A stretch of DNA of 24,050 nucleotides, taken from assembly GCA_964450795.1 (NCBI GenBank), contig CAYVDI010000011.1, forward strand, positions 1 to 24,050, in the 5' to 3' direction. Below, in pieces: positions 7,598 through 14,862 of this stretch (positions within the stretch are counted from its first letter, which is position 1; the number at the start of each line of letters is the position of its first letter). The position numbers and the translations under genes were made by a program. Source of the stretch: JAGOTT01 sp964450795 (GTDB taxonomy: Bacteria; Patescibacteriota; Minisyncoccia; Moranbacterales; UBA1568). Under the pieces are notes generated by a model that was not told where the DNA came from, did no database searches, and saw only the letters and a program-made list of their open reading frames with translations.

Positions 7598-8727
7598 GCG
7601 GAGATCGGAGGCTTTGTTCCGATCATTTTTCGATGATTTTCCAATGCATCCGACACGTACTCCTTTATTTTGCGCGTAAACACAGCTTTGTCAAACGGAA
7701 GCGCTCTCCTGCGGATATCCTCCGGATCAAAGGACATGCCATCGAATCGACGTACCGCCTCGATGATCGACTCGGGTGTCTGCTCGTTGAAAAACACACC
7801 CGATACGCCTTCTTCGATACGCTCCTCGATATCCCCGCCGCGATAGGCGATCACCGGCCGTCCCGAAGCCATCGCCTCGATCGCCACGATGCCGAAATCC
7901 TCTTCCTGCGGGAAGACGAAGGCTCGGCATTCGGCATACTGTCTCGGGAGCTCCTCATCCGGAACGCGCCCAAGAAATTCGATCGTCGGTCCGGCAATTT
8001 TTCTGAGACGGTCGAATTCCGGTCCCCGACCGATGATGCGAAGCGGAAGACCGAGCCGATTGAACGCCTCGATCGCGATATCAAACCGTTTGTAGGCGAT
8101 AAGCCGTCCGACCATGAGAAAGTACCCCTTCCGATCTTCGGGCTTCGCGACGAAAAACCGACCCGTGTCGACCGGCGGATGGATGACTGTCGAATTTTTT
8201 CCATAATATTTCCGGATCCGGACGGCGACGAAGTCGGAGTTCGCTATGAATCGGTCAACTCGGTCCGCGCTTGCCTTGTCCCAAAGACGGATCGGATTCA
8301 TGAAAAATGGCACGAGCTTCTTCACGAAACGGGGAAACCCGAAATCCTCCGTGTACTTCTGGCAGTCATCCCACGCATACCGCATCGGCGTGTGGATATA
8401 GGATATGTGGAGCGTATCCGGACCGGTGAGCACGCCCTTGGCATAGCTCGACGAGTCCGACAACACGACGTCGTATCCCGTGAAATCGAACTGTTCGATC
8501 GCGGGCGGCATCAAGGGCGGAAACAGCCTGTGCGCACGCCGCACACCGGGGATTCCTTGGAGAAATGACGTATGCACCCGGGAAGCATCGAACAACCCAT
8601 GCACCGCCTCGCGGTCATAGAGGAGCGTGTATATCGGTGCTTCCGGGAACACCTCCGTGAGCGCGGAGAGCACCCGCTCGGCACCTCCGTACTGCACGAG
8701 ATAGTCGTGGACGAGCGCGATCTTCAT
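7594..8727 (-). CDS. GT4-family glycosyltransferase
   Basis: 377 residues, GT-B fold, GT4 type. The start MKIALVHDYL followed by GGAERVL (about 14-20) is typical of exopolysaccharide mannosyl- and glucosyltransferases of the WbaZ/EpsF kind. The donor domain begins near YFLMVGRLIAYKRFD (202-216), and the EX7E pair is E276 and E284 in EEDFGIVAIEAMASGRP. It should extend a lipid-linked glycan in the cytoplasm. It begins 2 bases after the YvlD-like gene stops and overlaps the Wzz-like gene by 4 bases, so these are one transcript. Confidence 0.94.
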   Translation of the reverse strand: MKIALVHDYLVQYGGAERVLSALTEVFPEAPIYTLLYDREAVHGLFDASRVHTSFLQGIPGVRRAHRLFPPLMPPAIEQFDFTGYDVVLSDSSSYAKGVLTGPDTLHISYIHTPMRYAWDDCQKYTEDFGFPRFVKKLVPFFMNPIRLWDKASADRVDRFIANSDFVAVRIRKYYGKNSTVIHPPVDTGRFFVAKPEDRKGYFLMVGRLIAYKRFDIAIEAFNRLGLPLRIIGRGPEFDRLRKIAGPTIEFLGRVPDEELPRQYAECRAFVFPQEEDFGIVAIEAMASGRPVIAYRGGDIEERIEEGVSGVFFNEQTPESIIEAVRRFDGMSFDPEDIRRRALPFDKAVFTRKIKEYVSDALENHRKMIGTKPPISA

Positions 8728-8729
8728 AA

Positions 8730-9086
8730 TCAGTCATCGTCCCGGAATTTTTCAAGGACCCAGTGAGTCACGGACGAAACGACCGAGAGAAGAACCGACC
8801 CGAACAAGGCGGCCTGAAAACCCGCCACATGAAAATCGGCAAGGATGCGACCGAGCCACCAGAAGAGCCCGGCATTTATAACGAAAACGAACAACCCGAG
8901 TGTGAGGATCGTCACCGGCAATGTCAGGATGAGCAGAATCGGCTTCACGAGCACTCCGACGATGCCCCAGAGGGCCGCAAGCAGGATCGCAGTCGAAAAC
9001 CCGCCTTCAAGCGTGATTCCCGGGACAAAGTGCGCCGCCGCCATGAACCCGAGCGCGACCGAAAACCAGCGTATGATGAGATTCAT
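8730..9086 (-). CDS. YvlD-type four-helix membrane protein (phage holin family 4)
   Basis: 118 residues from the ATG at 9086, picked because MNLIIRWFSVALG starts directly with the first membrane helix, whereas an in-frame ATG 42 codons upstream would add an unrelated, terminator-overlapping extension. Four membrane helices are visible, with GITLEGGFSTAILLAALWGIV and a VKPILLILTLPVTILTLG stretch typical of the PF04020 family (B. subtilis YvlD). The role is unknown, although relatives are linked to envelope stress. It lies in the exopolysaccharide cluster, 2 bases from the next glycosyltransferase. Confidence 0.88.
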   Translation of the reverse strand: MNLIIRWFSVALGFMAAAHFVPGITLEGGFSTAILLAALWGIVGVLVKPILLILTLPVTILTLGLFVFVINAGLFWWLGRILADFHVAGFQAALFGSVLLSVVSSVTHWVLEKFRDDD

Positions 9087-9158
9087 ATGAATTCCGTTAA
9101 AATTCCTTGGAACTTCGGGCAATCCCCGGATCCACAGCCATTTTACCCGTTTTCCGTC

Positions 9159-9185
9159 AAAAGAAAAAGCGCCCAGCAAGCGCTT
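9159..9185 (-). terminator. Intrinsic terminator after the sugar transferase
   Basis: On the minus strand AAGCGC and GCGCTT form a 6-bp stem with a 7-base loop, followed by TTTCTTTT. It sits 38 bases past the sugar transferase stop and before the YvlD-like gene, so the exopolysaccharide genes are probably split into two units. No convincing promoter follows in the remaining gap. Confidence 0.65.
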
Positions 9186-9223
9186 GAAACAAAGTACGGC
9201 GATATAAGGCATTCCGACCGTCG

Positions 9224-10645
9224 CTAGTTTTTCCGACGGCGGATCATCGCGCCGACAGTCTTGAGACAGATGAGGATATCGAGCCAGAGCGACCAGTTCT
9301 CGATATAGTACACGTCGAGACGGTATTCGTCCTCGAACGGGAGATCCGATCGGCCGGAAATCTGTGCCATACCGGTGATACCGGGCTTTATGGTGAGAAG
9401 TCTCCGATGGTATTCGCGATACTGCTCCACCTCCCGCTTCTGGTGCGGACGAGGACCGACGATCGACATATCCCCTTTGAGAGTGTTCCAGAACTGCGGC
9501 AGTTCATCGAGAGAAAACTTCTCGATGAAGGCACCGACTTTCGTCTTCCGCGGATCGTTCTTGATCTTGTAAAGCGGCCCCTTCCGGACGCTCCGCTCGG
9601 CGATCAGTTTCCGTTCGAATTCGAGGGCCGCATCGAAATCCGGATTCTCCTTCGTGACACAGTACTTCCACTGCATGTAGCGGAACTTGTAGGCGTAGAA
9701 TTCCTTCCCGTTTTCTCCGATCCGGCGGTTCCGATAGATGATCGGGCCGCCGTGATCCTCAAGCTTGATGAGAAGAGCTATGGTCGCCATGACCGGAGAA
9801 AGCATGACAATCGCGAAGAACGACGCGACGATGTCGAAAATGCGCTTCATCACCCTGCCCCACCCCTCGAGCGGCGTGTTCTGAAACTCGATAAGCGGCT
9901 CCCCGTTCACGATCGAAAGGGAAAATCGCGACGTCTGAAGCATCGTCGGGAAATATTTGTACGCGATGTTATGGATCTGGCAGTAGTCGAGGATCTTTTC
10001 CTGTTCGTCATCGGGAATGGTCGGATCGCACACGATAATCTCATCGACGCCTTTCTCGGCGCGGATCTCCTCGATGCGATGCAGGCTCGCCGTCTCGGCG
10101 ATATCCACCGCGCGATAGCCAAGCTCCGGATTCTTCGTGAAGAGCTTCGCGAACCGACGTACACGGCCGTTCCGCCCGAGAAGAAGCACGCGATGCACCC
10201 CGACACCCTTCTTCACAAGGTAGTAGCGCTGGATAAGTCTCATCATGTATCGCCCGAACGTGACATATATCACCGCCGTTATCCATCCCGCAAGGATGAC
10301 GAAACGGGACGAGAACCATTCCCGCTCGAGAAAGACCGCGATGATGACGATGACGATGCTTGCCGTGGTCGCCTTCCACACGGCGAAAGCCTCATGAAAA
10401 AACCGTCGTGTCGCGCGGATGACATAGAGACCGTCGAGCGCATAAATGAACACGAAAAGAGCCGCCACGATGAGCGAAAGCTCGATGAAACGATCGAGCG
10501 TCATGTCATAGAGCTTCGGCGCGATGATGTCCGAAACCTGCGGAAGGGCATCACGGAGAAGGAATACCGAAAGCGCCGCGAGAACCACGCAAAGGTAGTC
10601 CACCGGAACCTGCATCACACTGAAATAGACTTCCGATCGTTTCAT
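9224..10645 (-). CDS. Polyprenyl-phosphate sugar-1-phosphate transferase (bacterial sugar transferase family)
   Basis: 473 residues from the ATG at 10645 (MKRSEVYF). The upstream alternative at 10690 would begin inside the RNase P helix P1, so it is rejected. Four to five N-terminal membrane helices (about 13-125) precede a Rossmann-like CoA-binding-type region (about 140-250). The catalytic sugar transferase domain follows, starting MKRIFDIVASFFAIV, with YRNRRIGENGKEFYAYKFR, SLDELPQFWN and DMSIVGPRPH. This is the PssY/WbaP/EpsE architecture that loads the first sugar-1-phosphate onto undecaprenyl phosphate, starting assembly of exopolysaccharide. It is the first gene of the polysaccharide cluster and follows the RNase P RNA gene closely. 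I see no separate strong promoter, so read-through from rnpB is possible. Confidence 0.94.
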   Translation of the reverse strand: MKRSEVYFSVMQVPVDYLCVVLAALSVFLLRDALPQVSDIIAPKLYDMTLDRFIELSLIVAALFVFIYALDGLYVIRATRRFFHEAFAVWKATTASIVIVIIAVFLEREWFSSRFVILAGWITAVIYVTFGRYMMRLIQRYYLVKKGVGVHRVLLLGRNGRVRRFAKLFTKNPELGYRAVDIAETASLHRIEEIRAEKGVDEIIVCDPTIPDDEQEKILDYCQIHNIAYKYFPTMLQTSRFSLSIVNGEPLIEFQNTPLEGWGRVMKRIFDIVASFFAIVMLSPVMATIALLIKLEDHGGPIIYRNRRIGENGKEFYAYKFRYMQWKYCVTKENPDFDAALEFERKLIAERSVRKGPLYKIKNDPRKTKVGAFIEKFSLDELPQFWNTLKGDMSIVGPRPHQKREVEQYREYHRRLLTIKPGITGMAQISGRSDLPFEDEYRLDVYYIENWSLWLDILICLKTVGAMIRRRKN

Positions 10646-10690
10646 AATATATACGACGCAATACGGAGCGAAAATCAACCGATTGTGCAT

Positions 10691-11114
10691 CCTTCCGTTC
10701 CCGAAACAGGCTCATAAGCCGGATTCTGTTTCTCTGTCATCATTTATCTGGACCGGATGTCGCCATCCGGTTCTCGCGGTTCTTCCTTGCCGCTTTTTCT
10801 CGAGGAAAAAACGAAATGGACACGACCTTGCACCCAGGTAAGGATTTAGCCGTTTCACCTTGGACTTCTCATACCCCTTTATGAGCCAAGAACAGCCTGA
10901 GGTCTGACGAGTGTTCCCCGGTTTTCACCGGGGGCAGGGGTACAGGCTGTCTTTTCCCTTTCGGGAAAAGCCGTTTCTGTTCGCACCTCGCGGATCGCTC
11001 CGTATAGGGATTACCTATTACCTTTCTGCGCCGGCTTTCACCGGGCGGGAGTCCGGACTTTCCTCATCCGCCTTTCGACGGACGCGATGACCCGACCTGT
11101 TTCAGGAACGGAAA
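10691..11114 (-). ncRNA. rnpB: RNase P RNA, type A-like
   Basis: The minus strand contains the universal landmarks of bacterial RNase P RNA: GAGGAAAGTCCGGACTC near the 5' end (about 11046-11073), GGTGAAACGGCTAAATC and GTGCAAGG in the middle, AGATAAATGATGAC, and ACAGAATCCGGCTTAT near the 3' end. The two termini (11096-11114 and 10691-10710) pair into an almost perfect helix P1 of about 19 bp, which sets the boundaries. The RNA is the catalytic part of the ribonucleoprotein that trims tRNA 5' leaders. At about 424 nt it is somewhat longer than the usual 350-400. The strongest internal hairpins are CCCCGGTGAAAACCGGGG and CCGGATGGCGACATCCGG. The region where loop L15 normally offers GGU to the tRNA CCA end does not show an obvious GGU. 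Confidence 0.96.
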
Positions 11115-11178
11115 GACACAGTAGGTTGTAAAAAAGCGTGAAAAGGCTATCCGAGAAATTTCTGACACGAACGTGAGT

Positions 11179-11207
11179 ATTATGTCATATATTTCTTTTT
11201 ATGTCAA
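11179..11207 (-). promoter_or_regulatory. Sigma70-type promoter for rnpB
   Basis: Minus strand TTGACA (11207-11202), a 17-bp spacer, then CATAAT (11184-11179). The start of transcription would be near 11172, about 58 bases before helix P1, so a 5' extension would need trimming. Nothing else is seen in the 11115-11225 gap, and no clear terminator follows pheT. Confidence 0.8.
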
Positions 11208-11225
11208 TTCCCCGGGAGACAGCCG

Positions 11226-13586
11226 TCACTCCGCGAGTTTCGCGCCGAAAGATTCCTCCGTCGCCCGGACGATTCTTCGGAACGATTCTTCCGCGTCCTT
11301 GCCCTCTATCGTCCGATCGTCTTCGCCGAAGGAAAGGTGGAAGGCAACATTCTTCTCCCGCCCCTTCTCATAGAGATCGAAAAACTCACATCCGCGGAGA
11401 AGATCCCCGCCGGAGGAAACGATGACCTTTTCCAATTCACCGAACGTGACTTGGAACGGAACAACGAGCGAGATATCACGAGAAACGGACGGGAATTTCG
11501 AAATCGGCTTCATGACGACAGGCGCGCCGGACAGACGGAGCAGGATCGGGAACGAGAGTTCGGCGATCGCGATCCGACGTGATCCGAACTTTTTTATGAA
11601 CGACGGATGTGCCTCTCCGACCACGCCGACCAACTCCCCGTCCGCAAGGATCCGCACGGTGCGACCGGGATGAAAGAGCGGCGAGACTTCTTCTGCCGGT
11701 TCGAACGATATTCCGTCGCGGATACGGAGGAAATCGAAAAGTCGCTCGACTTCGCCCTTCTGCGAAAGAAAGACCTCACCGGAAACCGATTCCTTCAGGG
11801 AAAGCGCGAACGCGATCCGCTTCTCTTCATGAACCGCGTCGCCTTCGCGGAAGTACACACGACCGAATTCGAACAGCTTGAATCGGTCGGTACGCGGCAC
11901 GTTTTCAATCGCTTTCCCGAATACCGTCGGAAGAAGTTTCGCGCGAAGATACGTCTGATCGGGATTCATCGGATTCTCGAGGATAAGATGCGCTTCCTCC
12001 GGAACGCCGCCCTGTCTCCGGGAATCCTCCCCATAAAAGGAGTACGTCATGATCTCATCGAATCCGGCAGCGGCGAGATATTCCTTGAGGCGTCGTTCGA
12101 GATCATTCTCATCATTCCTTTCCCGAGCAATCACCGGAAGTTCCGGCGCCATAGGAGCGATATGTTCGTATCCGTACACCCGACCGATTTCCTCGATGAT
12201 ATCCGCTTCCTTCTCGAGGTCCGGTCGGAACGACGGGGCGACTGCCAAGAGTTTCCCGTCACGGATTTCCGCCGAAACGGAGAGTGAACGGAGAATGGAA
12301 AGGATGTCCGCCTCCGGAATGGCGATGCCGAGCAATCCCTCGATACCAGAGAGCGGAAAAGTGATTTCCCGCCCCTCCGTGACGTTTCCAGAAGAAACAG
12401 AGATGCTGCCCTGATATCCGGCCCCGAGCGACGCTTCGAAACGGGAAATGACTTCGCCGCGAAGCTTCTCCGGCCAAGTCGGATCCACCGAATGTTCGAA
12501 AAGATACGACGCATCGGTCGAAAGGCCGTGCCTGACCCGCGATTTCCGTATCGTCTTCGGATCGAAGTTCGCGATCTCGAAAAAAACCTCCTTCGTATCG
12601 GCCGACACCGCCGAATCCTTGCCGCCCATGATGCCGGCAAGCGCCACCGGACCCCGTTCATCCGCGATGACAAGATCATTCTTATCGAGAACGATCTCGG
12701 TTCCGTCGAGCAGAAGAAGCTTCTCTCCGTCCTTCGCGAAACGTACTACGATTCTCTTTCCGGAAAGTTTCTCCGCGTCGAACGCGTGCATCGGCTGGCC
12801 GTAAAGAAGCGAGAGGAAATTCGCGACATCCGCCGCCGGATGAATCACATGCTGTCCGAGCGCGATCATCCGTCCGAGCACCGGAAGCGGAAGCCCCGTC
12901 CGATCTCCAAGACGGAACGAGAGGCCGACATACGCCGAACATACCCCCTCGTCCTCGATGACCACTTCCACCCCGGCACCCGACGTTTCCTCGGAAAGCT
13001 CTTTTACGAACATCGCTTCCGACAGGAACGATCGTCGCTCGAGCGCCGCGATCTCACGCGCAAGCCCGAAGTGCGAGAGCGCGTCCATACCGCGATTCGG
13101 AAGAATCTTCACGTCGATGATCGAATCCTCAAGCCCCATCGCTTCCGCAAGCGGCGTACCGATCACGGAATCGTCCGGCAACACCCATATGCCTTCATGA
13201 TCGGTTCCGAAACCGAGCTCGTCGAGCGCGCAGATCATCCCCGATGATTTCACACCACGGATTTCGGCCTCCTGTATCTCGGCTCCATTCGGAAGTTTCG
13301 TTCCAGGAAGTGCTACCGCCACCATCTGCCCCGCCGCGACGTTCGGCGCACCGCAGACGATCGTCCGCATCCCGTCACCCGTCGATACCTCCGTCACCTT
13401 GAGCCGATCCGCGTTCGGATGCGGTTCGGCCTTCAGCACCTTCCCGATAACGACACCGGAGAGTCCGTGTTCGTATTTCTTCACCTCTTCCACTTCGAAC
13501 GAACGCGCCAGAAGAAGCGCCGCGAGCTCCTCGGGTGACTTTTCCGTTCCGGACAATTCCTTGAGCCAGTTGTAGGAAAACAGCAT
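11226..13586 (-). CDS. pheT: Phenylalanyl-tRNA synthetase beta subunit
   Basis: 786 residues, normal length. Domains run in the usual order: tRNA-binding (EMAP-like) domain at about 40-150 (KVLKAEPHPNADRLKVTEV), the B3/B4 editing region with GQPMHAFDAEKL and ALAGIMGG, B5 (about 400-475, FRPDLEKEADIIEEIGRVYGY), a catalytic-like core, and the C-terminal anticodon-binding FDX-ACB domain (SKFPSVSRDISLVV onwards). With PheS it charges tRNA-Phe as an alpha2beta2 complex in the cytoplasm, and it carries the editing site that clears Tyr-tRNA-Phe. It starts 3 bases after pheS stops, so the two are one operon. Confidence 0.98.
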   Translation of the reverse strand: MLFSYNWLKELSGTEKSPEELAALLLARSFEVEEVKKYEHGLSGVVIGKVLKAEPHPNADRLKVTEVSTGDGMRTIVCGAPNVAAGQMVAVALPGTKLPNGAEIQEAEIRGVKSSGMICALDELGFGTDHEGIWVLPDDSVIGTPLAEAMGLEDSIIDVKILPNRGMDALSHFGLAREIAALERRSFLSEAMFVKELSEETSGAGVEVVIEDEGVCSAYVGLSFRLGDRTGLPLPVLGRMIALGQHVIHPAADVANFLSLLYGQPMHAFDAEKLSGKRIVVRFAKDGEKLLLLDGTEIVLDKNDLVIADERGPVALAGIMGGKDSAVSADTKEVFFEIANFDPKTIRKSRVRHGLSTDASYLFEHSVDPTWPEKLRGEVISRFEASLGAGYQGSISVSSGNVTEGREITFPLSGIEGLLGIAIPEADILSILRSLSVSAEIRDGKLLAVAPSFRPDLEKEADIIEEIGRVYGYEHIAPMAPELPVIARERNDENDLERRLKEYLAAAGFDEIMTYSFYGEDSRRQGGVPEEAHLILENPMNPDQTYLRAKLLPTVFGKAIENVPRTDRFKLFEFGRVYFREGDAVHEEKRIAFALSLKESVSGEVFLSQKGEVERLFDFLRIRDGISFEPAEEVSPLFHPGRTVRILADGELVGVVGEAHPSFIKKFGSRRIAIAELSFPILLRLSGAPVVMKPISKFPSVSRDISLVVPFQVTFGELEKVIVSSGGDLLRGCEFFDLYEKGREKNVAFHLSFGEDDRTIEGKDAEESFRRIVRATEESFGAKLAE

Positions 13587-13589
13587 ATG

Positions 13590-14186
13590 CTAGAACTGAC
13601 GGGTAAACCGCACATCGCCGCCCATGAAGAGCCTGATATCGGGAATCTTGTATTTCATCATCGCGAGCCGCGTCAATCCGAATCCCCAGGCGAAACCNNN
13701 NNNNNNNNNNNNNNNNNNNNNNNNNNNNNNNNNNNNNNNNNNNNNNNNNNNNNNNNNNNNNNNNNNNNNNNNNNNNNNNNNNNNNNNNNNNNNNNNNGGT
13801 CCGTCGGCGACGGAAAATCCCATCCCGGCGAAGATATCCTCGATCTCGTGCGAGAGTATCGTGATCGGATGAAGGTGCCCGACGGGCTCGGCGACCCCGG
13901 GAAGCGTGACATCGAGACGATCCTCTTCGGCAAGTCTTTTCGATTCGATGCGTTCCCGTGCCTCGGCGATGGCGGTTTCCAATGATTTCCGCGCTCCATT
14001 CGCGATCGGACCGACTTCCTTCTTCTCTTCCGGAGTCAGATCTTTGAGACCCTTGAGGATATCGGAGAGCTCACTCTTCCGACCGACATATTCCGTTTCG
14101 AGCGCGAGAAGACCGGCTTCGTCCGTGACCTCGGAAAGCGCCTCCACTCCCTTGTTCGTCAGTTCCTCGATCCGATTTTTCAACAT
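13590..14186 (-). CDS. pheS: Phenylalanyl-tRNA synthetase alpha subunit, interrupted by an assembly gap
   Basis: Both ends are present: the N-terminal coiled-coil (MLKNRIEELTNKG to about residue 85), the start of the catalytic domain (LHPITILSHEIEDIFAGMGFSVADG), then 100 N, then the end of the core with motif 3 (GFAWGFGLTRLAMMKY) and the normal C-terminus. Compared with a PheS of about 330-340 residues, roughly 175 are missing across the gap, so the true gap should be about 525 bases rather than 100. It is presumably intact in the organism. A strong promoter lies immediately upstream, and AGGCGG about 8 bases before the ATG is a likely Shine-Dalgarno. It catalyses the aminoacylation half of PheRS. 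Confidence 0.95.
   Translation of the reverse strand: MLKNRIEELTNKGVEALSEVTDEAGLLALETEYVGRKSELSDILKGLKDLTPEEKKEVGPIANGARKSLETAIAEARERIESKRLAEEDRLDVTLPGVAEPVGHLHPITILSHEIEDIFAGMGFSVADGXXXXXXXXXXXXXXXXXXXXXXXXXXXXXXXXXXGFAWGFGLTRLAMMKYKIPDIRLFMGGDVRFTRQF
13698..13797. other. Run of 100 N: assembly gap of unknown true length
   Basis: Exactly 100 undetermined bases inside pheS, the standard placeholder for a scaffold gap of unknown size. The flanking PheS residues imply that about 525 bases belong here. Confidence 0.99.
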
Positions 14187-14212
14187 AAAAAATCCGCCTG
14201 AATGACGGATTC

Positions 14213-14241
14213 ATTGTACAAGAAAAGGGAAAACGGGTCAA
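14213..14241 (-). promoter_or_regulatory. Sigma70-type promoter for pheST
   Basis: Minus strand TTGACC (14241-14236), a 17-bp spacer, TACAAT (14218-14213). Transcription would start near 14206, giving a leader of about 20 bases before the pheS ATG. The -35 overlaps the T-run of the upstream gene's terminator. An inverted repeat at 14191-14211 overlaps the predicted start site. Confidence 0.8.
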
Positions 14242-14271
14242 AAAAGAAACGGGCACGCGATCACGCGCCCG
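14241..14271 (-). terminator. Intrinsic terminator of the 113-aa hypothetical gene
   Basis: The minus strand has an 8-bp G+C-rich stem, CGGGCGCG pairing with CGTGCCCG, closed by a 6-base loop and followed by TTTCTTTTTT, 7 bases after the stop codon of the hypothetical gene. Confidence 0.85.
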
Positions 14272-14278
14272 AAACCCT

Positions 14279-14617
14279 TCATGCCACGATCTTCGATTTG
14301 AGCATCCGATCGCGTTCCTCCCGACCCTTCTGGGAAAGCACGAAAAGATACGGTTTAACTGCGTATTCGCCGGAAGCTTCAACGAATCCGTTTCGGAGCG
14401 CTTCAGCAAGACATTCCCGAGAGAATGGAAAAGTCCAATCCGGACCGGATACACCACTCTCCTTGAACAAGACCCGCACTTCCGGATCCTTGTTGGGAAA
14501 CGGGTCCCAGACGAACACCAGATGCACATCCCGATCGACACCTCCAGGGAAATTGTCACAGCAGAGCGCCTCGAGCAATCCTGGCAAATCATGAATTTTC
14601 TCACCTCTTTTGAGCAT
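14279..14617 (-). CDS. Hypothetical protein, 113 aa, monocistronic
   Basis: The ATG at 14617 is preceded by GGAGG at normal Shine-Dalgarno distance; a GTG at 14632 overlaps that ribosome site, so the ATG is preferred. The product has no membrane helix or signal peptide. The first half has DLPGLLEALCCDNFPGG and VHLVFVWDPFPNKDPEVRV; the second is a helical region and a strand-like YLFVLSQKGREERDRM, where the last part looks like the end of a winged-helix-type module, a weak impression only. I do not recognise a family. It has its own sigma70 promoter upstream and a strong terminator downstream, so it is an independent transcription unit. Confidence 0.8.
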   Translation of the reverse strand: MLKRGEKIHDLPGLLEALCCDNFPGGVDRDVHLVFVWDPFPNKDPEVRVLFKESGVSGPDWTFPFSRECLAEALRNGFVEASGEYAVKPYLFVLSQKGREERDRMLKSKIVA

Positions 14618-14655
14618 GACAACCCCCTCCACAAGGTAAAGAACATAGGCTGCAC

Positions 14656-14684
14656 ACTATAGGATGCGGAGAAGCGTCTGTCAA
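14656..14684 (-). promoter_or_regulatory. Sigma70-type promoter for the 113-aa hypothetical gene
   Basis: Minus strand TTGACA (14684-14679), a 17-bp spacer, TATAGT (14661-14656), close to consensus. The start would be near 14649, about 32 bases before the ATG at 14617. It is arranged back to back with a plus-strand extended -10 at 14691-14699. Confidence 0.85.
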
Positions 14685-14690
14685 ATCCTA

Positions 14691-14848
14691 TGCTATACTG
14701 GAAACGAAGACCTCCAGAACGAGGCGCTGAACAAGGCTCCGCAAGGAGATCGCATGGAACCCACCTGTGTTTCCAGGGAAAATGTTATTTTTCCGCAAAC
14801 TATTTTCACGGGATCCATACGCGCCCCCGCATTGGGGGTTTTCGTTTT
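14691..14848 (+). ncRNA. Candidate plus-strand small RNA (extended -10 promoter to terminator)
   Basis: An extended -10 (TGC then TATACT, ending at 14699) is followed about 125 bases later by an intrinsic terminator: CCCCC (14824-14828) pairs with GGGGG (14834-14838), then TTTTCGTTTT. Between them are small hairpins, CTCC-GCAA-GGAG and GGAAAA with TTTTCC. The only start codon with a ribosome site (AAGGAG before ATG at 14754) opens a 49-codon frame that runs through the terminator and into the end of tyrS, so I do not call a protein. I could not match it to tmRNA, 6S or SRP RNA. It may instead be an unrecognised regulatory RNA or a decayed gene. Confidence 0.4.
14824..14848 (+). terminator. 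Intrinsic terminator of the plus-strand small unit
   Basis: A stem of five C:G pairs with a 5-base loop (GCATT) is followed by TTTTCGTTTT on the plus strand only. The minus strand lacks a T-run after this stem, so it does not serve tyrS. Confidence 0.65.
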
Positions 14849-14862
14849 CACGCCGGATATCC

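Noticed and set aside
9407..10717. Long plus-strand open frame of 436 codons opposite the sugar transferase
   Set aside because: An Arg/Asp/Glu-rich antisense translation with no motif; the minus strand encodes a textbook sugar transferase.
14189..14211. Hairpin with T-run immediately before the pheS start (AATCCGTC / GGCGGATT), possible attenuator or terminator
   Set aside because: It overlaps the predicted start of transcription (about 14206), so the full 5' arm would not be transcribed, and its 3' arm contains the likely Shine-Dalgarno. It could still be an operator, but I cannot support termination.
14700..14850. Match to SRP (4.5S), 6S or tmRNA in the small plus-strand unit
   Set aside because: The SRP tetraloop and asymmetric loop motifs, the tmRNA termini and the 6S terminal stem are all missing.
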